Notes: generated by a model not told the origin, from the letters alone. 41,095 nucleotides of DNA from an uncultured Clostridia bacterium (GCA_946185345.1 CAMHJC010000008.1:1-41095); one strand, 5' to 3'; counted from the first letter of the stretch, positions 17,790-26,893 are shown. A program made the numbers and translations.

Positions 17790-17857
17790 GCAGGAATCAC
17801 CCGCCGTTCATTAAAAGATTTTGTCTAAATTGTTCAAATATCTCCCGAAATCCGGCG

Positions 17858-18154
17858 CTACAGACTGCAAATGATAGATTCTAGCAGCTTTCTCCGGCAT
17901 CCTCCCGCCTGTCTGCGAGGCGTACAGTTGACCAGAATGCTGTCCTCACCGATCACTTCGATGTCACACCAGTCTATGATGCAGTCATCTTCCCTGCCAA
18001 GCAGCCCGAACCATCTCGCTCTGCCGTAGATCACAATGGCAACAAGCCGCGCGTCACAGGTATCCACTTCCACATCGCTCACATATCCCAGTCTTGCGCC
18101 GTTTTGAATGTTGATCACTTCCTTGTTTCTAAGGTCAACGATTCTGCAATTCAT
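17858..18154 (-). CDS. YlmC/YmxH-family PRC-barrel protein
   Basis: A 98-residue protein with a PRC-barrel fold signature: NCRIVDLRNKEVINIQNGARLGYVSDVEVD followed by RLVAIVIYGRARWFGLLG and CDIEVIGEDSILV. Small proteins of this type are conserved in spore-forming Bacillota and are annotated as YlmC/YmxH sporulation proteins, although their biochemical role is not established. The C-terminal tail (RRQAGGCRRKLLE...) is an extension beyond the usual barrel. The ATG at 18154 is chosen because AAGGTGG lies nine to ten bases upstream; a TTG three codons earlier would overlap the ribosome binding site. Single gene, divergent from the dipeptidase gene. Confidence 0.85.
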   Translation of the reverse strand: MNCRIVDLRNKEVINIQNGARLGYVSDVEVDTCDARLVAIVIYGRARWFGLLGREDDCIIDWCDIEVIGEDSILVNCTPRRQAGGCRRKLLESIICSL

Positions 18155-18259
18155 ATATATCAACCACCTTCTCTTTCATTATTATATTAGCCTGCGCGAA
18201 AAAGATGACGGCAGCTGAATAATGTTATCTATATTTTAATACTTTTTTCATATTTAATG

Positions 18260-18289
18260 TTGATATTTACCCGGCTTATCCTTTATAAT
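18260..18289 (+). promoter_or_regulatory. Promoter of the pepV-like operon
   Basis: TTGATA (18260-18265), 18-base spacer, perfect TATAAT (18284-18289). It would start transcription near 18296, only 13 to 28 bases before the candidate start codons. Confidence 0.75.
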
Positions 18290-18308
18290 AGTATATATAT
18301 TTCGCTAA

Positions 18309-19718
18309 ATGGAGATGGATTTTTTGTTTCAACCTGTAATGATCAAATATAAGGACGACATTCTGAGCGATCTGAAAAAGCTGGTAGCAATTGAGTCGGT
18401 CGCTGTTCCGGACAGTGGCATCGAAGGCTATCCCTTCGGTTATCAATCCGCCGAGGCGCTGAAATTCATGACCGATCTGGCAGACAGTTTCGGATTATCC
18501 ACGGAGAACTGCGATAATTTCGCATGCCATGCACAGCTCGGCAGCGGAGACGACAGTGATTACGCCGGCGTACTCTGCCATGTGGACGTCGTTCCTACCG
18601 GCGACGGCTGGCACACCGATCCTCTTGTCCTCACCGAAAAGGACGGAACCATCTACGGCAGAGGTGTGGCGGACGACAAGGGTGCCGCCATTGTTTCGCT
18701 CTATTGCCTGAAGGCGATGAAGGACAACCAAGTACCCATGAAACGTCCTGTGCGCTGCATTTTCGGAGGCGGTGAGGAAATCGGCATGGACGATATGGGG
18801 CATTATTTTTCCAGGCACGCTCTGCCCACCTGCGCATTTACCCCTGACGCGGATTATCCTGCCTGCAACTGCGAAAAAGGAATCCTTCACCTTCGCCTGA
18901 CCGGCAGGACATCTTCCTCCGTTCTGTTCGTCAAGGGAGGCTCCGCTATCAACTGCGTCGCCGATCTCTGCACGGCAGTGATTGCCTGCGATGAACCTGC
19001 CGCCAACGCCATCCGTGAAATCATCAATTCAAGCGACGCATGCTGTGCCGTGGAAAAAACGCCCGAGGGCTTTTCCTTCACCGTAAAAGGAGTGTCGTCT
19101 CACGCAATGTGTCCGGAAAAAGGCATCAACGCCATTAATGTTCTGCTTACTGCCGCTGAGGAAGCGGATGTATTGGAGGACGGCAGCGCTGAGCTTTTCT
19201 TTGCGAAAAAAATCTGCCCCGACACAAACGGCAGTGCCGTCGGCGCCGCCTGTTCCGACGAATTATCGGGAGAGCTTACTATGAATGTCGGTCTGATCGA
19301 ATCAAAGGCCGGCAAAACCTCTGTCGGCATCGACATTCGCTATCCGGCCACACTGGACAGTGAACCGATCATCAGACAGATAGCGGCAGAGGCGGCCCGT
19401 TACGGCGCTTCGCTTGAAATATCAGGCGACAACAAGCCGCTGTATGTTCCGGCCGATCATCCTCTTATCAAGGCGCTGGGGAAATGTTTCACCGAAATCA
19501 CCGGCCGGCAGATGATTCCCGTTGCGATGGGCGGCGGCACTTACGCACGTACGCTCAAAGGAAGAGGCGTGGCATTCGGCCCGGTTTTCTCCGACGCAAA
19601 GCCGAGCAATCTGCACATGCCGGACGAAAATCTCTCGGTAGATGAATTCATGCTCCACGCCGAAATCTGCTACCGGGCCATGTGCCGGCTGGCTACGCTC
19701 GACGCCGAAAATGAATAA
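18309..19718 (+). CDS. Sapep/PepV-family metallo-dipeptidase (M20)
   Basis: A cytoplasmic M20 metallopeptidase that cleaves dipeptides, using two metal ions. In about 465 residues it shows the M20 metal-binding motifs GVLCHVDVVPTGDGW (His/Asp near residue 81), YGRGVADDKGAAI (bridging Asp near 118), and FGGGEEIGMDDM with the catalytic Glu-Glu near 155. TPDADYPACNCEKG follows; the Asp residue that typifies PepV is present. The C-terminal GGGTYARTLKGRGVAFGP is also typical of PepV. The start is uncertain: ATGs at 18309 and 18315 overlap the only ribosome-binding-like sequence (GGAG at 18311-18314), whereas an in-frame TTG at 18324 has correct spacing. It heads a six-gene run and overlaps the next gene by 8 bases. 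Confidence 0.9.
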   Translation: MEMDFLFQPVMIKYKDDILSDLKKLVAIESVAVPDSGIEGYPFGYQSAEALKFMTDLADSFGLSTENCDNFACHAQLGSGDDSDYAGVLCHVDVVPTGDGWHTDPLVLTEKDGTIYGRGVADDKGAAIVSLYCLKAMKDNQVPMKRPVRCIFGGGEEIGMDDMGHYFSRHALPTCAFTPDADYPACNCEKGILHLRLTGRTSSSVLFVKGGSAINCVADLCTAVIACDEPAANAIREIINSSDACCAVEKTPEGFSFTVKGVSSHAMCPEKGINAINVLLTAAEEADVLEDGSAELFFAKKICPDTNGSAVGAACSDELSGELTMNVGLIESKAGKTSVGIDIRYPATLDSEPIIRQIAAEAARYGASLEISGDNKPLYVPADHPLIKALGKCFTEITGRQMIPVAMGGGTYARTLKGRGVAFGPVFSDAKPSNLHMPDENLSVDEFMLHAEICYRAMCRLATLDAENE

Positions 19719-20103
19719 GCTCAGAGCAACACTTCGGCAGCTCGGCATCAAGTGCGGAGATATCATTCTCGCCGCTTCACTGCTGGCGCTGTCGGCGGCA
19801 ACCGGCATAATGATCGCACTGTTTCAGCCTCAGCCGGAATATGTTTCGGTGACCGTGGACGGCTCGGAAATCTGCCGTTTGCCGCTCAGCGAGGACTGCA
19901 CCTACCGTATTTCCGACGGCAACATCATCGAAATCTCCAAGGGGACGGTGCGCATGACATATGCCGACTGTCCCGATAAGATCTGTGTAAAAACCGGAAG
20001 CATCCACCGAACCGGCCAGTCCATCGTCTGCGCTCCGCACAGGATCGTGGTGACAATCACCGGCGGGGGGCGTTGTTCCGGTTACGATACCATGACCAAT
20101 TAA
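19711..20103 (+). CDS. NusG domain II-containing protein
   Basis: A 130-residue protein with one N-terminal membrane helix (IILAASLLALSAATGIMIALF, residues about 18-38) and an extracytoplasmic NusG_II domain recognised by YVSVTVDG...LPL, the conserved cysteine motif DCPDKICVKTGSI, and GQSIVCAPHRIVVTI. Such proteins are often found beside transporters or redox factors in Bacillota; their function is unknown. The ATG at 19711 overlaps the stop of the dipeptidase gene (ATGAATAA), which points to translational coupling because no separate ribosome binding site is visible. It is 21 bases before the next gene. Confidence 0.85.
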   Translation: MNKLRATLRQLGIKCGDIILAASLLALSAATGIMIALFQPQPEYVSVTVDGSEICRLPLSEDCTYRISDGNIIEISKGTVRMTYADCPDKICVKTGSIHRTGQSIVCAPHRIVVTITGGGRCSGYDTMTN

Positions 20104-20124
20104 ATCAAAAAGGAAGTTGTAACT

Positions 20125-20457
20125 ATGAACAATGACGCAAAAACCTTCAGCTATCTCGCCTATATCGGGCCGCTTTGCCTTATCGGGCTTTTCAGTGACC
20201 TCCGCAAGAATCCCACACTGCGCTTTCATCTCAATCAGGGGCTCGTGCTCTTCCTCTGTGAAATGGCGGCGCTCATCATCCACGCCATCATCAATTCGCT
20301 TATCGGCGGATTTTTCCTGCTGAATATTATCCCTGCGTTTCTCTTCTCGTTTATCGGGCTTTGCTCGCTTGTTCTTTCACTGATCGGCATCTTCAATGTC
20401 GCCACCAATAAACTGAACCCACTGCCCGTCATCGGCGGTGTCAATATTCTCAGATAA
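20125..20457 (+). CDS. Small DUF4870-like membrane protein
   Basis: A 110-residue protein with three predicted membrane segments (residues about 8-24, 38-62 and 68-95). The start FSYLAYIGPLCLIGLF and the block LRFHLNQGLVLF (an H-x-NQG pattern) resemble the DUF4870/Tic20-like family of small membrane proteins. No catalytic residue or function can be named. AAGGAAG lies nine bases before the ATG at 20125. It sits in the middle of the six-gene unit, eight bases before the lipoprotein gene. Confidence 0.7.
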   Translation: MNNDAKTFSYLAYIGPLCLIGLFSDLRKNPTLRFHLNQGLVLFLCEMAALIIHAIINSLIGGFFLLNIIPAFLFSFIGLCSLVLSLIGIFNVATNKLNPLPVIGGVNILR

Positions 20458-20465
20458 CTGGAGTG

Positions 20466-21983
20466 ATGAAATTGTCTGTTAGACTGATCAGACTGTTATC
20501 TTTGGTTCTGGCACTGTCGATGGCAGCCGGCTGCCTGACCGGCTGCGGAGAAGACAAAAAAAAGAGGTTTGTCATGCGCACCTTCAGCACTCTCGGCTCG
20601 GAAAAAGACGCAAAGGCCTATTCTTCCATCATCTCGGATTACACCAAGGATCACAAGAATGTCGTTATCAATGACACATCCACCACGGTTTCCGGAAGCT
20701 ACAAAATGGAGCTTTCCATTTCATCCACCTACCGGGGAGCAGGCGCTCCCGATGTCATCTATTATTCGGCGATTTCCGACATGAGCGAGCTCTCCGACTT
20801 CTTTATGACAATAGACCAGATTCGCAAGGATTATCCCGATTTTGCCTCCAATGTTTCGGAGGCCGCTCTCAACAGCGTCGCTTCCAGTGACGGCGGCAGG
20901 TATTGCATTCCCGTGCGAGGCGAATGGCGCGGCATCGTGATTAACGCCGCCATGTTCCGCAGAAGCTCACTGAGAATTCCCGAAACATGGGACGACATCG
21001 TGCGGGCGGCACGTCATTATGAAAAAAGCAAGGTGTCGCTCTTTGCCAACAACCTCGATGACAGCGCCGCTCTGATTGAATATATGGTGCGCAGTCTGGG
21101 AGGAACACAATCTCTCTCCACCGCCATGAAAGGTGCTCCCGACAGTCACTGGAGCACCGTGCTGGACGCCATTGCATTTCTGGACGAGTTGGGCGCCTTT
21201 CCTGAAATGGCCAAAGGATCCTTCGACGGCCTGATTTCCTCTTCCGATCTCAAGCACACCGCAAAGAAGAAAACCGCATCTCCGGTTGAGCTTTACAACA
21301 GCGGAAAAGCAGCCATCCTTCTCATTGACAACACCATGTGCGGACAGATCAACACCGATATCGACAGTCAGTACATCGCTCTGCCCCAGATAGGAACCGT
21401 CACTCAGGCCGAATCCACCACCGCTTCCAATACTTATCCCACACACGCCATCTCCGGGCCGGTATATCCCGAAATTACAGCCAACACGCTGCCGCCCGAT
21501 GAACCGGATCCCACGGTACGCCATTCCCCGGATCCGGCGGAGGAATCTGTTTCCGAATCGGAAGACACAAAGGAAAACGGGCTCTATGTCAACTTTGCCG
21601 AGGGTTTCTACATCACCAAAAAGGCCTATTACGACAAGAACAAACGTGAAGACGTGCTCGATTTTGTCAGATATTTCCTTAAGGGAGAAAACGCCACTAA
21701 GTTATGTGTCGATTACCAGGCGCCTTCGCTGATCTCTCTGACCAAAAAGACGCAGGATCAGCTCACCGACAAATCCAACATCTACAACGGCGTGATCAAA
21801 TCGGTTCAGAATGCGGACAGCTTTATTGTCACCACGCAGACACAGGAGAACAATTTTTTCTGGAGTCACTGCTCGTTAGCCGTAGCCTGCATGTCAAAAG
21901 GCATTCTCACCAAAAAAGAGGCCTTGGGAATGATAGCCGACACCCAGATTTCCGTCAAGGATATCTACACTAACCGCCGGTAG
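20466..21983 (+). CDS. Extracellular solute-binding-type lipoprotein
   Basis: A 505-residue lipoprotein. The signal peptide LLSLVLALSMAAGCLTGCG offers lipobox cysteines at AAGC or LTGC. The mature part resembles ABC-type family 1 solute-binding proteins: FSTLGSEKDAKAYSSIISDYTKDH, GAPDVIYYSAI, the hinge YCIPVRGEWRGIVINAAMFRRS, IPETWDDIVRAARHY, and a C-terminal MSKGILTKKEALGMI. A Pro/Ser/Glu-rich insert (about residues 320-370) is unusual for the family. No permease or ATPase is adjacent, so a binding protein acting with the next gene's product, or with transport proteins elsewhere, is possible. The GGAG at 20460-20463 is too close to ATG 20466 and better spaced for the in-frame TTG at 20472, so the start is uncertain. 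Confidence 0.75.
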   Translation: MKLSVRLIRLLSLVLALSMAAGCLTGCGEDKKKRFVMRTFSTLGSEKDAKAYSSIISDYTKDHKNVVINDTSTTVSGSYKMELSISSTYRGAGAPDVIYYSAISDMSELSDFFMTIDQIRKDYPDFASNVSEAALNSVASSDGGRYCIPVRGEWRGIVINAAMFRRSSLRIPETWDDIVRAARHYEKSKVSLFANNLDDSAALIEYMVRSLGGTQSLSTAMKGAPDSHWSTVLDAIAFLDELGAFPEMAKGSFDGLISSSDLKHTAKKKTASPVELYNSGKAAILLIDNTMCGQINTDIDSQYIALPQIGTVTQAESTTASNTYPTHAISGPVYPEITANTLPPDEPDPTVRHSPDPAEESVSESEDTKENGLYVNFAEGFYITKKAYYDKNKREDVLDFVRYFLKGENATKLCVDYQAPSLISLTKKTQDQLTDKSNIYNGVIKSVQNADSFIVTTQTQENNFFWSHCSLAVACMSKGILTKKEALGMIADTQISVKDIYTNRR

Positions 21984-22019
21984 CCGGTTACTTCAAAACA
22001 CGAAAGGATACTTTTGTTG

Positions 22020-23453
22020 ATGTATAAAAAAAAGATTGACCGTAATTACAAAATCATTCTTCCCGTGGCCATTGCTGCGTGTGTCGTCCTGATGATTCTG
22101 TCGGCGGTTGCAGCTTCGTCCATGTACAAGCCCAACAAGGATTCATTTACATCCGAACTTGGCAAAAATCTCGCTCTGCTGTGTAAAAGCTCCGGCAGCG
22201 AGCTGAGCCAGTCACAGCTTAAGATGATAGAAAATGCGGAGGTCAAAAGCGTCACTTACGATACCGACTCCTTCGGAAACAAGCTGTTTTACGCAAAAAT
22301 CAGACTATACGCTCCTTCTGTGAATAACGGAAACTACACTGCCGATCCGGACGGATATATCTTTCAGACAGCGGCCTCCATGTTTGAAGGAGGCGCTTCG
22401 GAGGAATGTGAGATCTTCGGCTTGTGCAATGACAACTCGCCCGTCGTGGATGTTGAAACGATCTCCACCCTGACCGAAACCGCCGAAAGAGTCTGGCAGA
22501 ACGAGTCGCTCACTTCAGATAAAAATTTTGAGTACGCTATCACTGATATGATTATTCCCGAGCCGTTTCCTGACAGAATATTGACGGAAGGCGGACAGTA
22601 TCAGCCGGTTTATGACAAGTGGCTGACGGATTGCGCCGCGCAGTTCGCCTCTGAGGGCCTGAAAGTCAACACCGGAGGGGAATTATCCGGCGATGTCAAT
22701 GACATAAGAGCCGCCATGGAACAGATCATCACGCCTTACCTGTGCTCCGTCAGGAATGTTTCCATTGAACGCAGCGCGGACAAAAAGGGAATGCTGACGC
22801 TGTCATTTGATTCACTTGACATTATTGGCACGCTTTCCACCGCATCAAAGCCGTCTATTTCCGCCATCAACAAGCTTGCCGGCGTCTATTCGGATGAAAG
22901 ATCGCTGAAGATGAGCATTGACATTGATGTATCCGATCTTGCTGCGGAAGGCGGCAAAATGAAGCTTCCCTTTTTTAATCTGATCAAGGCACTCACCAAA
23001 TACGGTTCGAGTGTAGGTTCCGCCACCGTCAAAATCAAGACGCCAACCTCCTCACAGATCATTGACGGCAAGTCAAACGGCACCTGGCCGGTTGAATTCA
23101 AACGCAAAAAGGGCGACGGAAATGTCATCATCGATGTGATCAGGGTAGAAGAATCCGGTGATGAAACTCCCGTGATTAAACTGTTCCTGACCGACGGCGG
23201 CAGCATTCCGGTTTGTCTGAGCAAGGGAAAGTACCGACTGAACATCGCTGTGGGAAATACCTTTTACGGCGGAAAGGAACTCTTCGGTATTAATGGCATC
23301 TACATGAAGGATACCCAGAATACTTACTCGATTCCTTCAAAAAACATTAATTCCATTACGGTTGCCAAACAGCCGGGCGAAAGTCTTAGCTTTACCGATT
23401 ATCTGATCGGTCAGAGCGAAGATCCGTCACTCATTGACAAATCACAGTTCTGA
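22020..23453 (+). CDS. Membrane-anchored protein of unknown function
   Basis: I do not recognise a named family. The 477-residue product has a basic N-terminus (MYKKKIDRNYK) and one membrane helix (IILPVAIAACVVLMILSAVA, residues about 13-33); the remainder should be extracytoplasmic. The last 110 residues, from VIKLFLTDGGSIPVCLSKGKY through YGGKELFG, look like a small beta-sandwich domain seen at the ends of many clostridial surface proteins. The middle is mixed and without motifs. The gene follows the binding-type lipoprotein by 36 bases and is likely its functional partner. ATG 22020 is preferred; TTG codons at 22014 and 22017 are nearer to the AAAGGA site and could also be used. Confidence 0.65.
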   Translation: MYKKKIDRNYKIILPVAIAACVVLMILSAVAASSMYKPNKDSFTSELGKNLALLCKSSGSELSQSQLKMIENAEVKSVTYDTDSFGNKLFYAKIRLYAPSVNNGNYTADPDGYIFQTAASMFEGGASEECEIFGLCNDNSPVVDVETISTLTETAERVWQNESLTSDKNFEYAITDMIIPEPFPDRILTEGGQYQPVYDKWLTDCAAQFASEGLKVNTGGELSGDVNDIRAAMEQIITPYLCSVRNVSIERSADKKGMLTLSFDSLDIIGTLSTASKPSISAINKLAGVYSDERSLKMSIDIDVSDLAAEGGKMKLPFFNLIKALTKYGSSVGSATVKIKTPTSSQIIDGKSNGTWPVEFKRKKGDGNVIIDVIRVEESGDETPVIKLFLTDGGSIPVCLSKGKYRLNIAVGNTFYGGKELFGINGIYMKDTQNTYSIPSKNINSITVAKQPGESLSFTDYLIGQSEDPSLIDKSQF

Positions 23454-23481
23454 TATCAGCAAAGGGGATCCTCGGCGCAAC

Positions 23482-24348
23482 ATGAAACAAAAAAACAAAG
23501 CAATCGCATATATTATCATTTCCGCTTTTTTCTTCGCACTGATGAGCTTTTTCGTGAGGCTTTCGGGCAACCATATTCCGGTGGTGCAAAAGAGTTTTTT
23601 CCGCAACATTGTCGCATTCTTCGTGGCGGTCATCTTAATGATCAAGGACAGGCAGCCGGTGAAAATCGGCAAAGGCAATATGCGGTACCTGCTGCTGAGA
23701 GCATTGATCGGCACGCTTGGCATTTACGGCAATTTCAGCGCCGTGGGTCATCTGAATCTCGCTGACGCCTCGATATTGAACAAGCTCTCTCCCTTTTTTG
23801 CGGTTATCTTTTCCATATTTCTGCTTAAAGAAAAGGTCGGCACCGTGGAATGGCTCACGCTCAGCACGGCATTTGCAGGCGCCTTGCTGGTCATCAAGCC
23901 GTCGTTTTCCATGAATTCTCTCTACGCCCTGTACGGATTTTTCGGAGGAATGGCAGCAGGATTCGCCTACGCCTGCGTGCGCAAACTGGGAACAAACCGC
24001 GTCAAGGGGGCATTGATCATTGCCTTTTTCTCGGGTTTCTCCTGTCTTTGTTCACTTCCGGCATTACTGTTTGATTACACGCCTATGTCCGCCGGTGAAC
24101 TTGCCAGTCTGCTGCTGGCAGGCTGCTCCGCCGCCGGAGGACAAATCTTCATCACGGCGGCTTATACAAACGCTCCGGCGAAAGAAATATCTGTGTTTGA
24201 TTATTCCCAGATCATCTTTACCGCTTCTCTGGGATTCCTGATGTGGGGACAGATCCCTGATGTCTTCAGTTTTTGCGGATATGTTCTGATCATAGGCGCC
24301 GCTGTGTTTAAATGGAGATATAATCTCCGGGAACAAGTCAATTCATAA
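23482..24348 (+). CDS. EamA/DMT-family membrane transporter
   Basis: A 288-residue protein with ten hydrophobic segments arranged as two EamA repeats. It has typical DMT features: AIAYIIISAFFFALMSFFVR at the start, FFRNIVAF, the LADASILNKLSPFFAVIFSIFLLKEK block at the end of repeat one, and GGQIFITAAYTNAPAKEISVFDYSQIIFTASLGFLMWGQ in repeat two. Members export or import metabolites such as amino acids or nucleotides; the substrate cannot be inferred. The ATG at 23482 has AAAGGGG about 14 bases upstream, a slightly long spacing; the open frame begins earlier but overlaps the preceding gene. It is the last gene of the unit and is followed by a strong terminator. Confidence 0.88.
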   Translation: MKQKNKAIAYIIISAFFFALMSFFVRLSGNHIPVVQKSFFRNIVAFFVAVILMIKDRQPVKIGKGNMRYLLLRALIGTLGIYGNFSAVGHLNLADASILNKLSPFFAVIFSIFLLKEKVGTVEWLTLSTAFAGALLVIKPSFSMNSLYALYGFFGGMAAGFAYACVRKLGTNRVKGALIIAFFSGFSCLCSLPALLFDYTPMSAGELASLLLAGCSAAGGQIFITAAYTNAPAKEISVFDYSQIIFTASLGFLMWGQIPDVFSFCGYVLIIGAAVFKWRYNLREQVNS

Positions 24349-24350
24349 CA

Positions 24351-24404
24351 AAAACTTCAGTATACCTCTGTTTGGTCTTTGCAACATCGGTATACTGAAG
24401 TTTT
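24351..24404. terminator. Bidirectional terminator between the EamA gene and cdaR
   Basis: A 15-base perfect inverted repeat (AAAACTTCAGTATAC at 24351-24365 and its complement at 24390-24404) flanked by T-rich DNA on the right and A residues on the left. It serves the rightward operon and probably the leftward cdaA-cdaR unit, whose genes converge here. Confidence 0.85.
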
Positions 24405-24438
24405 AATATTTTTCTGTTTATCTGTATTCCGGTCAGGG

Positions 24439-25794
24439 TCAGCCGATATTGACCTCTACCTCATAGCTGCCTATTGCCCAGCAATTGGAACGGTTTTTGA
24501 CCGAAATGACCGCATTAACGGTGCATTTGCCGGTAACGGTTTCCATGCCCTTCATGTCGGCTTCCACAATGATGTCCTTCTCCCTGAGCTTTTCCACCAC
24601 ATACATCGGGCCTATGATCCGGATATTGTTGAGCGAGACGGTCTTGAAGCTGACTTTGCGTGTGCCGGTGTAATTGATTATGTCAAATTTTGACACTGTG
24701 GAATTCACATCCAAAGTCTCCACCTTGTATTTGGAAAGATCGATGTCCACTTTAATCCTGTTTACATTGTCAGACGTTTCCAGTCCTGTACTGAGCGAAA
24801 GAGCAAACTCGTAGCTGTTGGTTCCTTTGCGGAGCTTGGAAAGGTCGATTTCTCCCGCCGTGTAGGTCTCCTTCAGATTATTGATGGCATCGGGAGAACC
24901 CATAACGGTAAGGGTACTGGGAGAAATGACGATCGGCAGCTTTGACGCATCAAAATTGGAAGGCGCGTTTTTAAACGTGACCCCCACCTTGAATTCCTTG
25001 GATGTGCGAATCGGAATAGTCACCGAAACAGATTCGGTGATATCAGTCGCAATGGTCAGATGATTGAGGTGAAGCTTATCGCCTTGTTCATTCAGAAAGA
25101 CAATATTGCCTTCAAAGGTCTCTCCATCGGTCAGTTCTTTGTTGATGTCCGCGCTGACGACAACACTCGCAATCTGATTGACCTCCGTCTCCGGGCCGCT
25201 CACACTGACGGTTGATACATTGGTATACGGCGTACCCATTGTGAGATTGGAGTCCTTGGGAATGGTCGCGCCAACCGCCATCACATTGGAAACGGAAAAC
25301 TCCCTCTCAATAAATCTGTCGAATTTGACGTAGATCTGCTGCGAATTCTGCTCAATCTTTACGTCAAGCAGCGGATTTTTACAGGTGACAAGCAGCGTAA
25401 AATCGTACGATCCGGGCTTTGAGATGCTCTTATTGGCCGAAGCCACCGCCGTAAAATCATTCGCCGTCAGCTGAGTAAGCAGATATTTGCGGCCGCTTAC
25501 CTTGACGTCCAGTTCCAGTTCCTTCAGCGACTCAGGAGAGATGATCTCCACAAAATCCAGTCCGAAGTTTTCTTTGATGGTATCGACATTGATGGTAATC
25601 GGAACGGCTGATATCGTTTTGGTTTCAACCGGACTGATATTGGTCGCCAGCGTCGCCCACATGATAACAGAACATATCACAGATAATGTGATCAGGAATT
25701 TTTTATTGTAAAACCACGGGCGATTGATGAACCCCCGAATTTTTCTGTAAACGGTAGAAAGCAGTTTTCTTCCGCCGCCTTTTTTGTTTCCCAT
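24439..25794 (-). CDS. cdaR: CdaR-type YbbR-domain protein, regulator of diadenylate cyclase
   Basis: A 451-residue membrane-anchored protein: one N-terminal helix (FLITLSVICSVIMWATLAT, residues about 31-49) and an extracytoplasmic region with repeated YbbR domains, visible as recurrent VSGPETEVNQI, VMGSPDAINNL and IIGPMYVVEKL segments. In Bacillota CdaR binds and modulates the membrane diadenylate cyclase CdaA. It lies 57 bases downstream of cdaA, the conserved order. Usually glmM follows; here the gene instead converges with an unrelated operon. The ATG at 25794 is preferred (AAAGGA nine bases upstream) over the in-frame GTG at 25800. Confidence 0.9.
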   Translation of the reverse strand: MGNKKGGGRKLLSTVYRKIRGFINRPWFYNKKFLITLSVICSVIMWATLATNISPVETKTISAVPITINVDTIKENFGLDFVEIISPESLKELELDVKVSGRKYLLTQLTANDFTAVASANKSISKPGSYDFTLLVTCKNPLLDVKIEQNSQQIYVKFDRFIEREFSVSNVMAVGATIPKDSNLTMGTPYTNVSTVSVSGPETEVNQIASVVVSADINKELTDGETFEGNIVFLNEQGDKLHLNHLTIATDITESVSVTIPIRTSKEFKVGVTFKNAPSNFDASKLPIVISPSTLTVMGSPDAINNLKETYTAGEIDLSKLRKGTNSYEFALSLSTGLETSDNVNRIKVDIDLSKYKVETLDVNSTVSKFDIINYTGTRKVSFKTVSLNNIRIIGPMYVVEKLREKDIIVEADMKGMETVTGKCTVNAVISVKNRSNCWAIGSYEVEVNIG

Positions 25795-25851
25795 TGCCAC
25801 CAGTCCTTTATTATTCGGAAAACAGTATGAATAATTGCCTTTTTGTGAATA

Positions 25852-26811
25852 TCATTTGCCTTGCGATGGATCATTGTTATTATTGTGATTATCTGATCCG
25901 GTTGGATGTTCCTGCCCCCGGGAAGCAGGATTTTTGTCGGATAACCTGCGTGAAAGCTTATTTTTGACATCAGTGAAAATGGGGATCTTTTTGGATTTCT
26001 GACTGTCACTGCTGCTTGGAAGAAGTACCTGCATGAGCTCCGAGGTGAATTCTGTAACGGTATCGAATCTGCTCAGTTTGCCGCCGATAGCGATTGACAG
26101 CTGACCCGTTTCTTCCGAAAGAACCACCACCACGGCATCGGAATTCTCACTCATTCCGATGGCGGCTCTGTGGCGGGTTCCCAGTTCCATGGAGATATTG
26201 GTGCTTTTGGTGAGCGGCAGAATACAGCCTGCCGAATGAACACGTCCTTCGCGTATGATAACGGCGCCGTCGTGGAGAGGTGCTTTATTGAAGAAGATGT
26301 TGGAAATCACTCCCGCATTGGGAACAGCGTCAACCTGCGTGCCTGTGGCCGCTATATCATTGAGCATATCCTCCTGCTCAAAGACAACCAAAGCCCCCAT
26401 TTTCTGCTTTTGCAGCGTACGGAATGCCTCTCCCACACCGTTGATGGCATTGAGCTGGGCTTCATGTGGATCGTCTTCTTCTCCGAAAAGACTGCCCACA
26501 GAGAATTTGCTCCGTCCCATATGCTCCAGAAAGCTGCGCAGTTCCGGCTGGAATACGATAATCACAGCCAGAATACCGTTATTGACAATAATGTCAATAA
26601 TATACAGCAAAGTGTTGAGTTTCAGCCACGATGCAAGCAGATAGGCGACAAATATCACCAATATACCCTTCATCAGCTGCTGGATACGGGTATCACGAAT
26701 AAAGACGATCAGGTAATAAATGAGAAATGATACAATGATAATATCCAGCAGATCAAAAATAGAAAAATATGTAATGAGACGGTTTAGTATCTCAAAAAAA
26801 TCATTCAGCAT
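25852..26811 (-). CDS. cdaA: Membrane diadenylate cyclase CdaA
   Basis: Makes cyclic di-AMP from two ATP, the messenger for potassium and osmolyte balance and cell-wall integrity. The 319-residue product has three N-terminal membrane helices (about 18-38, 46-62, 66-88), then a DAC domain with the catalytic DGA (residues 181-183, in LHDGAVII) and RHR (213-215, in GTRHRAAIG) motifs plus SEETGQLSIAIGGKL. The C-terminal tail is Asn/Pro-rich and disordered. The ATG at 26811 has GGTGA upstream. It is followed by its regulator cdaR. Confidence 0.96.
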   Translation of the reverse strand: MLNDFFEILNRLITYFSIFDLLDIIIVSFLIYYLIVFIRDTRIQQLMKGILVIFVAYLLASWLKLNTLLYIIDIIVNNGILAVIIVFQPELRSFLEHMGRSKFSVGSLFGEEDDPHEAQLNAINGVGEAFRTLQKQKMGALVVFEQEDMLNDIAATGTQVDAVPNAGVISNIFFNKAPLHDGAVIIREGRVHSAGCILPLTKSTNISMELGTRHRAAIGMSENSDAVVVVLSEETGQLSIAIGGKLSRFDTVTEFTSELMQVLLPSSSDSQKSKKIPIFTDVKNKLSRRLSDKNPASRGQEHPTGSDNHNNNNDPSQGK

Positions 26812-26865
26812 AGAAAATCACCAGTGAGGCAGCAGATTGGAAACAAAAAAATATCCTCTTATTAT

Positions 26866-26893
26866 ATTATCACATTGCCATAATACTTTTCAA
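26866..26893 (-). promoter_or_regulatory. Candidate cdaA promoter
   Basis: On the minus strand TTGAAA (26888-26893) and GATAAT (26866-26871) with a 16-base spacer, about 50 bases before the cdaA ATG. A TATAAT-like sequence overlaps the -10 region. Confidence 0.5.
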
